Assembly: GCF_000152725.1 (NCBI RefSeq)
Contig: NZ_AAMO01000015.1
Coordinates: 1 to 64,000 of the forward strand
Reading direction: 5' to 3'
Origin: Pseudooceanicola batsensis HTCC2597
GTDB lineage: Bacteria > Pseudomonadota > Alphaproteobacteria > Rhodobacterales > Rhodobacteraceae
DNA length: 64,000 nucleotides
Notes under the pieces: model-generated
The model's input: the letters and a program-made list of their open reading frames with translations, nothing else
Told to the model about the DNA's origin: nothing
Database searches by the model: none
Shown: positions 8,252 to 15,316 of the stretch, piece by piece
How positions within the stretch are numbered: position 1 is the first letter of the stretch
Layout: the number at the start of each line of letters is the position of its first letter
Translations under genes and position numbers: made by a program

Positions 8252-9136
8252 ATGACATTCGCCCGACCGGACCCCATCAGCGACCTTGAAACACTACCCC
8301 GGATGCCCTCGTGGGTCACCTCCGCGCGTGCTGAAACCCTTGAAGATGTTACGTTTTTGTCGGGTGCGGCACTCAACCACCTGCATGTTGTGTTAGGACG
8401 CGCAGAGGTGCCCCAAGCCTTGTTGCGGGAGCGGATGGCGCTGCGCGCGGCGGAGGTTTGCGTTGGGTTTTCGGGTCGGCCGGAGCGGGCAGGGGAGTTG
8501 CGCGACGCGGCGCATCTGTTGCGTCCGGGCGATCTGCCTGGACCGGCGGGGGAAATCTTCCTGGCCTGGCGGCGTGCGGTGGAGCGACCGGTGTCGCTCA
8601 AGGCGCTGTGCCGAGCCGAGCCGACCCTCGAGCAGGCCGCGATCGCAGCATGGCTCGATGCGGGGCAGGGCGCACCGGTAGCCCGTGCCGCGATGGTGCT
8701 GGAGACGGTCCTGACGGAAGCGCCGCGCGCTGACGTGCCGGCGTTTATCCTTGCCGACGCGGCCCTCGCCCAAGCGCTTGGCTGGGAGCATCTTGTGCCG
8801 CTGCTCGCCACAGGCCTGAGACGCGCCGACCTGCGCAAGCAAGGCGATGACCTGCGCCTGGCCTGTCATCGCGCACTCATCTCGTCGGCAGTAGAGGCCG
8901 TGCGTCTCGCCGCCGACCTTGCGCGTCGGGTGGCGCATCTGAAGGCCATTGCGCCCAAACTTCGGGCAAAGGGGGCAAATGATGCGGTCGAAATGTTCCT
9001 GACCCGCGATGCCGTGGCGCCCTCGGCGCTGCCGCTTCCGGATCGCGCGGCGCGGCGGCTCTGCGACCGGTTGGTCGATCTCGGCGCGGTGCGCGAGCTG
9101 ACCGGGCGCGACACTTTCCGGCTCTACGGGGTGTAG
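8252..9136 (+). CDS. DUF1403 family protein
   Basis: A 294-residue, Ala/Leu/Arg-rich helical protein recognised as the DUF1403 family of alphaproteobacterial plasmids. Key stretches are RMPSWVTSARAETLEDVTFLSG near the N-terminus and a C-terminal winged-helix-like CDRLVDLGAVRELTGRDTFRLYGV. There are no catalytic motifs. It lies two bases before the ScpB-like gene, and the two are almost certainly co-expressed. Function is unknown. By position and the ScpB partner it could play a ScpA/kleisin-like or adaptor role, which is speculation. Confidence 0.75.
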   Translation: MTFARPDPISDLETLPRMPSWVTSARAETLEDVTFLSGAALNHLHVVLGRAEVPQALLRERMALRAAEVCVGFSGRPERAGELRDAAHLLRPGDLPGPAGEIFLAWRRAVERPVSLKALCRAEPTLEQAAIAAWLDAGQGAPVARAAMVLETVLTEAPRADVPAFILADAALAQALGWEHLVPLLATGLRRADLRKQGDDLRLACHRALISSAVEAVRLAADLARRVAHLKAIAPKLRAKGANDAVEMFLTRDAVAPSALPLPDRAARRLCDRLVDLGAVRELTGRDTFRLYGV

Positions 9137-9138
9137 CG

Positions 9139-9753
9139 ATGGCGAAGGATCGCTTGGAACCGGAGCTTGATCGCGCGTTGACGGACCTGCCGCCCGAGCT
9201 GCGCTGGCGGGAATGGATGCGCCGGATTGAGGCGGTGCTGTTTGCCTCGGCCACGCCGGTCGCCCGCGAGGATCTGGCGCGGGTGGTGGGGCAGGGGGCC
9301 TCGGTCGATTTGCTGGTGGAGGACCTCGCTGCCGATCTGGAGGGGCGGGCTTTTGAAGTTGCGCAGGTCGCTGGCGGCTGGATGTTTCGCACGCGCGCCA
9401 CCTACGCGCCCGCAATCCGCGCGGCGGCAGATGTCGGGGACCAACTGCTGGACCTAAGCGAATTCGACGTCGCGGTCTTGGCCGCCATCGCCTACCATCA
9501 ACCGATCACCCGCGACGGACTCAAGGACATCTTCGGCAAGGAGATCAGTCGCGATCTGATCGGGCGGCTCCATGCACGCAACCTGATCGGGACAGGGCCA
9601 AGGTCGCCGCGACGAGGGGCGCCCTATACCTTCGTCACCACCGAACAGTTCCTTTTGGCCTTCGGGTTGGAAAGCCTTCGCGATCTTCCCGATCGCGAGC
9701 AGTTGGAGGACGCGGGGGTTGTGGACGAAGTACCACAAGTCGATTTTGGCTAA
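9139..9753 (+). CDS. scpB: ScpB-like segregation and condensation protein
   Basis: A 204-residue ScpB-type protein with two winged-helix units: IEAVLFASATPVAREDLARVVG (first) and LDLSEFDVAVLAAIAYHQPITRDGLKDIFGKEISRDLIGRLHARNLI (second), ending GAPYTFVTTEQFLLAFGLESLRDLP, the usual ScpB C-terminal block. Chromosomal ScpB works with ScpA and SMC in condensin. No scpA or smc is seen here, only DUF1403 directly upstream. It may support plasmid folding or segregation, or tune the tni/recombinase module. Family call good, role open. Confidence 0.85.
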   Translation: MAKDRLEPELDRALTDLPPELRWREWMRRIEAVLFASATPVAREDLARVVGQGASVDLLVEDLAADLEGRAFEVAQVAGGWMFRTRATYAPAIRAAADVGDQLLDLSEFDVAVLAAIAYHQPITRDGLKDIFGKEISRDLIGRLHARNLIGTGPRSPRRGAPYTFVTTEQFLLAFGLESLRDLPDREQLEDAGVVDEVPQVDFG

Positions 9754-9871
9754 GCTGTTGCCGATTTTGTTGGGTGCTAAGACTCTGTGAAAGCACTGTT
9801 TTCTCCCCGATGGTTTCGAGTCTTGCCGGTTTCCGTTGCTGATACCTGATTTAGACTCTGCTGTTCCGCTT

Positions 9872-10080
9872 ATCGTTTCATTCGTCGTGCAACGATTCAT
9901 GTGGAGCCTCAGAAATATTCACTATTTCAAGGCGATAATCGTTTCGTCCTTTTGACGACGTTGGCTTTTGCCTCCTAACGCCTGAATCGTTGCAAAACCC
10001 GTGAAACAAAAACTTGCGCCAAGGAAAAATGTAGGTGTATCAATATCATAATCGTTTCACACTTGCGGGATATCGTTTCA
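9872..10080 (+). promoter_or_regulatory. Six-copy ATCGTTTCA operator-like array before fic
   Basis: The 326-nt gap 9754-10079 holds repeated 9-mers: ATCGTTTCA at 9872, 10051 and 10072; ATCGTTTCG at 9938; ATCGTTGCA at 9986; and an inverted TGCAACGAT at 9888. The last copy ends on the A of the fic ATG (10080). The downstream protein has an N-terminal winged HTH, so self-repression by binding these sites is a plausible reading. Confidence 0.6.
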
Positions 10081-11366
10081 TGGCCTTGTCGGATCAAGAC
10101 ATTCTCGACTTTGTCGGCGAGAACCCGGGTGCCGGACGCGATGCCATCCGGAAGGGCGTTGCAAGGGATGTGAGCGAAACCACTGTATGGCGCCTCTTGA
10201 AGCGCATGGTGGAAGAAGGTCGCCTCGAGGTATCTGGCAAGGGTAGGGCCACGGGATACAGGATCGCCGGGGGTGCGGTCGTTCGGGCGCATTTGTCGAC
10301 GCCGTACAACAGGCGAGCACCGGTGTCCTATCGACCGGAGTTTCTCGATGCATACGTTCCGGGAAAGACCTGGTATCTGTCTGCACCTAACCGCGAAAGC
10401 CTGTTGGAGGCTGGCCGTCCGCAGGGCGGCGCAATTCCGGCCGGAACATACGCGCGCCGGATCCTTGAACAGCTTCTGGTGGATCTCAGTTGGGCGTCGT
10501 CCAGGATGGAGGGGAACACCTACGATATTTTGCAGACCGAGCGATTGATCAGGTTTGGTGAGGAAGCTGCGGGAAAGGATCGGAAAGAAGCCCTGATGAT
10601 CCTAAACCATAAGGAAGCTATCCAGTATGTGGTCGACAATCTCGATGAGATCGGGCTTCGGCGTCCTGATCTGTTCGCGATTCATGCGCTGCTCTCGGAT
10701 GGTCTTCTGGCGGACCCGGCGATGTCGGGCCGATTGCGAGCGATGCCGGTCGGCATCTCGCACTCGAGCTATCGACCGCTCGACGATGCGGTCACGATCG
10801 CAGAGGAGTTCGACATCCTGCTCCACAAGGCTGCGCAGATCACCGATCCGTTCGAGCAGTCCTTTTTCCTCTTGGTGCACATCCCGTACCTCCAGGCCTT
10901 TGCCGACGTCAACAAGCGAACCTCGCGCGTGGCCTCGAACATCCCACTTCTAAAGTCGGATCTTGCGCCGATGTCGTTCACGACGATGGACGACAGCGAC
11001 TATATCGATGGGCTCATCGGGGTTTATGAATTGAACAATGTCGCGCTGCTGCGTGAGGTCTACATGGACGCGTACTTGGCGTCTGCGGAGAAATACCGAA
11101 TTCTTCGCGCTGAGGTGGAGAGCCCGGAAAAGGCTGCGCTTGCCTATCGGGAATTCGTTCGCGCTGCGGTCCGGCGTTGCGTTCTCGAATTCAAGGAGTT
11201 CCGAAACGATGCGGTTGATGAGATGGCTTTGGCTGCTGGCGTGCCCGATGCTGATCGAGCGGATGTTGTCGCTTACGTTCGTGAGCAGATCGCTGGGCTC
11301 CATGAAGGCAACGTAATCCGCTATCGGCTGAAACCAGACGACCTGAAAGGAGTGAACCTGCGCTAG
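10080..11366 (+). CDS. Fic-family protein with N-terminal HTH, altered active site
   Basis: A 428-residue protein. Residues about 1-65 are a winged HTH (AIRKGVARDVSETTVWRLLKRMVEEGRLEV). An N-terminal Fic extension carries the inhibitory-type motif SSRMEGN. The Fic core reads YLQAFADVNKRTSR; the usual catalytic His before A/P-F is Gln here, while Phe, Asp, Asn, Lys-Arg and the last Arg are kept. Fic enzymes transfer AMP or related groups to proteins; the His-to-Gln change may abolish or alter this. ATG 10080 is preferred over GTG 10035 because the operator repeats run up to it. Likely self-regulated. No separate antitoxin gene is seen. Confidence 0.82.
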   Translation: MALSDQDILDFVGENPGAGRDAIRKGVARDVSETTVWRLLKRMVEEGRLEVSGKGRATGYRIAGGAVVRAHLSTPYNRRAPVSYRPEFLDAYVPGKTWYLSAPNRESLLEAGRPQGGAIPAGTYARRILEQLLVDLSWASSRMEGNTYDILQTERLIRFGEEAAGKDRKEALMILNHKEAIQYVVDNLDEIGLRRPDLFAIHALLSDGLLADPAMSGRLRAMPVGISHSSYRPLDDAVTIAEEFDILLHKAAQITDPFEQSFFLLVHIPYLQAFADVNKRTSRVASNIPLLKSDLAPMSFTTMDDSDYIDGLIGVYELNNVALLREVYMDAYLASAEKYRILRAEVESPEKAALAYREFVRAAVRRCVLEFKEFRNDAVDEMALAAGVPDADRADVVAYVREQIAGLHEGNVIRYRLKPDDLKGVNLR

Positions 11367-11417
11367 ATCGTTGATCGAACCGGACCGAAGAACGTCTACG
11401 CATCAAAAGCGCATTCA

Positions 11418-11443
11418 ATCATTGCGATAGTCTTTGCAATGAT
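11418..11443. promoter_or_regulatory. Inverted repeat before the Shango-like operon
   Basis: ATCATTGC (11418-11425) and GCAATGAT (11436-11443) form a perfect 8-bp inverted repeat with a 10-nt spacer, 39 bases before the first gene of the TerB operon. It could be an operator or a weak hairpin ending fic transcripts. There is no T-tract, which favours an operator. Confidence 0.4.
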
Positions 11444-11482
11444 GGGCATCCAAAATAGTGTGGTTCGGAGAGAGTTCCGATA

Positions 11483-14011
11483 ATGTCTTCAATACTCAAG
11501 TTTTTCCGAATTACATTCTTTCTCGCCCTGTATTTTTTCTTATGCATGGTCGTGGTGACCATAATGCTTCAGGGTTGGCCGGTTGGTGGCCAGATGCTGT
11601 TTGCATTTGGTGTTCCCGTCATTCTGGTCTGGTGGCAAGAAAAACGGAGATCGCGGAAAGTCGCTGCAAAGGCGCAAGCTGAGGGGAGTTCCGAAACCCA
11701 CCCCCCCCGACCTGAGCCGGTGCCGCGCCCAAGTGCCAACGACAAGCGTATCGAGCGTGAGCGCGAACGAACTCGCGAAGCCAATGCGTCTCAAGCACCG
11801 GCTGCCGTGCAGGCCTACTCTCCACCAAAGCAGGACTACGCTGAAATCGTTCGGGCTGGAAAGTCTGCGGCGCCGGCACTTGCCGCGGCCGCTGAACGAA
11901 ATCAGCCCTCGCGAATGGCATCGAGCGTATCGTCCCGACCAACGAAAAGCGGGTGGGTCCCGTCTAGCGAAACAGCTAGCGTGGCCGGCCGCAACATCGG
12001 CGGGATGGTCTATGTCGGCACGCCCCCCTTGCTGAACACCTACGGGTATCGTGACAAATGCCGAGCCTATATCGATCCGTCCCTGTCGGTCGCGCGCTCT
12101 GGAGCCGACAAAGCTGGAGAAGGTATGCCCTACTGGCCGGGGTACTCGGATATCTCACCTCAGTGCCGGGCGACCTACCTCGACTGGTTGGCCAGCGGGC
12201 GAAACGATGCCTCCTACAACCCCGGCTACATGTTCCTGTACTTCTACGGGCTGGAGCGTCGCTTCTTCGTTGATCAGTCCAATGAAGACGCAAAGGATAT
12301 CGTCCAGGAAGTTCGGCGGCTGCAGTCACTTTACCCTGACAACCACTCCGTCAGGCGCTATTTGGGTGAGTTCCTCGACATAGCGATGCTTGCCGAAACC
12401 GACCTCGACGCGATCGATCCGATTTTTGAGAAGCAGGGCTGGGAACTTCCGTTCTCACTCAAATACGCAATCGGAGCTCGGATCGACAAAGGCGAGAACC
12501 TGACAGCTGACTGGTTGCTGAGTTGGTTCATCTGCCATCCGGAAACAAATCTGAGAACTCCCGCGACGCGGTGCCGTGACGAGTTCGTTGCTCTTTTCCG
12601 TTTGCGGTTTGATCGGCGTTTTCCTGATGGACTGAAAGTGACCAAACCCCGGAAATCACTCACGGCTTCTTATAGGGCCGCCTCGAGCGAGTTTGAGGGG
12701 TCTGCCAACCCAACCGTTGATGGCAAGCCGGTCCCGGATATTTCCGGTCTGCGCAAACCGGTCGAGATTGCCCAGGAGTTGGCTGACGAGGTGATGAACG
12801 ACCTCGACAAGCTCAGTCGCTTCCTGGGCCGAAACCCTGATGGCCGCGGAAGCGTGGAAGCGCATGCCTTGCTACCCTCTGAACTGTGGGATGCCTTCCC
12901 ATCAGAGGAAATGGACCGCTTGAAATCTTGGGCAAGCACTATCGTCGATCGGGGGGGATTGGTGCCGCTTGAGGAGGTGATCGGACGTCTGGAGGGAGAA
13001 ACGAGCGAGAAGATCGGGAAACGGCAGATGACAGGAGCGGCCGACGCGCTCGCGCGCCTCGGTTTCGGTCTGGCGCCCGACCCTCGGTTTGCGCTCCGGT
13101 CGCCCAAGGCGGAGGAGCCTGTTGTGCTGTTTCGTCTGGGCGAACCCATCGAAAGACTGGAGGACGTTTCCGACAGCTATCGAAGCGCCTTGATCGAATT
13201 GGCACTTGGGTCGTTCGTCGCCCATGCGGATGGTCGCATCGCGGAGCCTGAACGCAGGGCGTTGGAAGAGCAAGTTGCAGCCGCGGCACTCAGCGATCAG
13301 GAACGCCGCAGGCTACGTGCAAACCTTGAATGGTTCCTGGCCGTGCCGCCGGACATGACGCTTCTGCGGCGCAAACTGAAGGAGGTGGGCCAAGACAGCC
13401 AAGCCGCTATGCGAGCAGCGCTGGTCGGTGCAGCACATGCCGATGGCATTATTCACTCCGACGAAGTCGCAAGCATCGAGAATATCTATAAGGCTTTGGG
13501 CCTTGATCCTGCGCTTGCCTACGCCGACCTGCATGCTGGCGAAGTTGCGGATGGTCCACGCACTGTTCGCGCGTCGCAACCGGGTCGCCCGGGCGAAGCG
13601 ATACCCGCGCTTGAAAAAGCCAGCGGACCGAAACTCGACGCTTCGCGGATCGCAGCAATCCGTTCGGACACCGAGCGCGTGTCGTCCGTCCTGGGGCAGA
13701 TTTTCGACGTCGAAGAGGAAGAAAACGGTGCCCCTGGGCCTGCCAGCCAAAGCCAGCTGGCAGGGCTTGACCAGAAACACGGCGCCCTCGTCCTCGAACT
13801 TCTGACTCGGGAGCATTGGTCTGAGACCGAGTTCGAGACGATCTGCGCCTCGCATGGCTTGATGGCGTCCGGGGCTTTGGAAGTCGTGAATGAATGGGCT
13901 TTTGAGACCTACGACGAAGCGCTGCTCGACGAGTATGATGGATATGACGTGTCTCTGGAGATTGCGGAGGCGGTAAAAGAAAAGATGAGTGCGGAGGGCA
14001 GGGATGTCTAA
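11483..14011 (+). CDS. sngA: TerB-domain protein, Shango subunit A
   Basis: An 842-residue protein. Residues about 5-50 hold two hydrophobic membrane segments, then a charged Pro/Arg-rich linker. The TerB N-terminal domain begins around residue 165 (WPGYSDISPQCRATYLDWLASGR and MFLYFYGLERR are hallmarks). A TerB-like helical domain follows around 575-680 (LGSFVAHADGRIAEPE and GAAHADGIIHSDEV, with metal-binding-type Asp/Glu). The TerB C-terminal domain ends it. The gene is followed by a BREX-type ATPase and a DEAD helicase, the order described for the Shango phage-defence system (TerB, ATPase, helicase). Start supported by GGAGAGAG upstream. Probably membrane-anchored. Confidence 0.85.
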   Translation: MSSILKFFRITFFLALYFFLCMVVVTIMLQGWPVGGQMLFAFGVPVILVWWQEKRRSRKVAAKAQAEGSSETHPPRPEPVPRPSANDKRIERERERTREANASQAPAAVQAYSPPKQDYAEIVRAGKSAAPALAAAAERNQPSRMASSVSSRPTKSGWVPSSETASVAGRNIGGMVYVGTPPLLNTYGYRDKCRAYIDPSLSVARSGADKAGEGMPYWPGYSDISPQCRATYLDWLASGRNDASYNPGYMFLYFYGLERRFFVDQSNEDAKDIVQEVRRLQSLYPDNHSVRRYLGEFLDIAMLAETDLDAIDPIFEKQGWELPFSLKYAIGARIDKGENLTADWLLSWFICHPETNLRTPATRCRDEFVALFRLRFDRRFPDGLKVTKPRKSLTASYRAASSEFEGSANPTVDGKPVPDISGLRKPVEIAQELADEVMNDLDKLSRFLGRNPDGRGSVEAHALLPSELWDAFPSEEMDRLKSWASTIVDRGGLVPLEEVIGRLEGETSEKIGKRQMTGAADALARLGFGLAPDPRFALRSPKAEEPVVLFRLGEPIERLEDVSDSYRSALIELALGSFVAHADGRIAEPERRALEEQVAAAALSDQERRRLRANLEWFLAVPPDMTLLRRKLKEVGQDSQAAMRAALVGAAHADGIIHSDEVASIENIYKALGLDPALAYADLHAGEVADGPRTVRASQPGRPGEAIPALEKASGPKLDASRIAAIRSDTERVSSVLGQIFDVEEEENGAPGPASQSQLAGLDQKHGALVLELLTREHWSETEFETICASHGLMASGALEVVNEWAFETYDEALLDEYDGYDVSLEIAEAVKEKMSAEGRDV

Positions 14012-15311
14012 GTTGAAACCACGTGAGCGCGATGCAATTGTACAGGCGCTTCGGGCCGGGGTCGTGCCCAAACTCGGTTTGCGCCATATTCAGGTTGGCC
14101 GCGTCCGAGAGATTGAAGAGCTCGTCAAGGACATGGACCGGATATCCGATGGCGGATCGGCGATCCGGTTCATCATCGGGGAATACGGATCGGGCAAGAC
14201 GTTCTTCATGAACCTGATCCGCCTCGTGGCTCTGGAGAAAGGCCTAGTCGTGATGTTCGCGGATCTAGCGCCAGATCGGCGCATTCACGCGACCGGCGGA
14301 CAAGCCCGAGGGCTGTATGCCGAGATGGCCCGAAACCTCTCGACGCGGACAAAGCCCGATGGTGGGGCGTTGGCCAGCGTCGTGGAGCGTTTTGTCAGCC
14401 AGGCCCACCGAGACGCTGAAGAACGGGATTTGCCAACAGGGTCTGTCATCCGTGAACGCCTTGGCCACTTCGAAGAACTCACCGGGGGGTTTGAGTTCGC
14501 GGAAGTCATCCGTCGATATTGGGAAGGCCATGAAACAGGCGACGACGAGCTGAAATCCGCAGCCCTGAGGTGGCTGCGCGGTGAATTCGCGACACGCACC
14601 GACGCGCGCAAAGCACTTGGCGTACGAACGATCATCGACGACGCCAGTGTCTATGACCATCTGAAGCTGATGTCGGCATTCGTGTGCGAGGCCGGATATA
14701 AAGGATTGCTGGTTGGCCTCGACGAGATGGTGAACCTCTACAAGCTCACATCGTCGCAGGCCCGCAATGCAAACTACGAACAGATCCTCCGGATCCTGAA
14801 TGATGTGCTGCAGGGCAGTGCCGAGAACCTCGGATTTCTCATGGGCGGGACTCCGGAGTTTCTGATGAACACCCGTCGTGGGCTCTATAGCTATGAAGCC
14901 CTTCAGTCGCGTTTGGCCGAGAACACCTTCGCGCGAGACGGATTGATCGACCTTTCTGGACCGGTTGTCCGGCTGGCCAGCCTCACCCCGGAAGACCTTT
15001 TCGTTCTTTTGACCAATGTCCGGCGGATCATGCAGGAAGATGCTGGAGCTTTACAGGACGACGCGCTCGAGGCCTTCATGGCGCATTGTTCTGACCGGAT
15101 CGGTGAAGCTTACTTCCGCACCCCGCGGAACACGGTGACCGCATTTGTGAACCTGCTTTCCGTGCTCGAGCAAAACCCCGGCGTCGAGTGGAGTGATCTG
15201 ATCGAAAAGATCGAGGTGTCCGAAGACCTCGGCGAAGACATGACAGAGGTAGACGAGTCGACTGGCGCCCAAGACCCCGGTGACGATGACCTGATCAGCT
15301 TCAAGCTCTGA
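14004..15311 (+). CDS. sngB: BREX-type ATP-binding protein, Shango subunit B
   Basis: A 435-residue P-loop ATPase of the BREX ATP-binding (DUF2791/BrxD-like) group. Walker A is GEYGSGKTF, Walker B-like acidic stretch is LLVGLDEMVNL, and the C-terminal part includes RLAENTFARDG and FRTPRNTV typical of the group. It overlaps the TerB gene by 8 nt; ATG 14004 is chosen because GGAGG lies just upstream. A single BREX-like ATPase is not a BREX system: no BrxA, PglX, PglZ or BrxC was found. It is better explained as the Shango ATPase. Confidence 0.85.
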   Translation: MSKLKPRERDAIVQALRAGVVPKLGLRHIQVGRVREIEELVKDMDRISDGGSAIRFIIGEYGSGKTFFMNLIRLVALEKGLVVMFADLAPDRRIHATGGQARGLYAEMARNLSTRTKPDGGALASVVERFVSQAHRDAEERDLPTGSVIRERLGHFEELTGGFEFAEVIRRYWEGHETGDDELKSAALRWLRGEFATRTDARKALGVRTIIDDASVYDHLKLMSAFVCEAGYKGLLVGLDEMVNLYKLTSSQARNANYEQILRILNDVLQGSAENLGFLMGGTPEFLMNTRRGLYSYEALQSRLAENTFARDGLIDLSGPVVRLASLTPEDLFVLLTNVRRIMQEDAGALQDDALEAFMAHCSDRIGEAYFRTPRNTVTAFVNLLSVLEQNPGVEWSDLIEKIEVSEDLGEDMTEVDESTGAQDPGDDDLISFKL

Positions 15312-15316
15312 CGCCG

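Noticed and set aside
11483..14011. Tellurite resistance gene
   Set aside because: The TerB domains alone do not indicate tellurite resistance. No TerC, TerD or TerZ is present, and the next two genes match Shango.
14004..15311. BREX system
   Set aside because: Only the BREX-type ATP-binding protein occurs; no PglX, PglZ, BrxA, BrxB or Lon-like gene is in the window.
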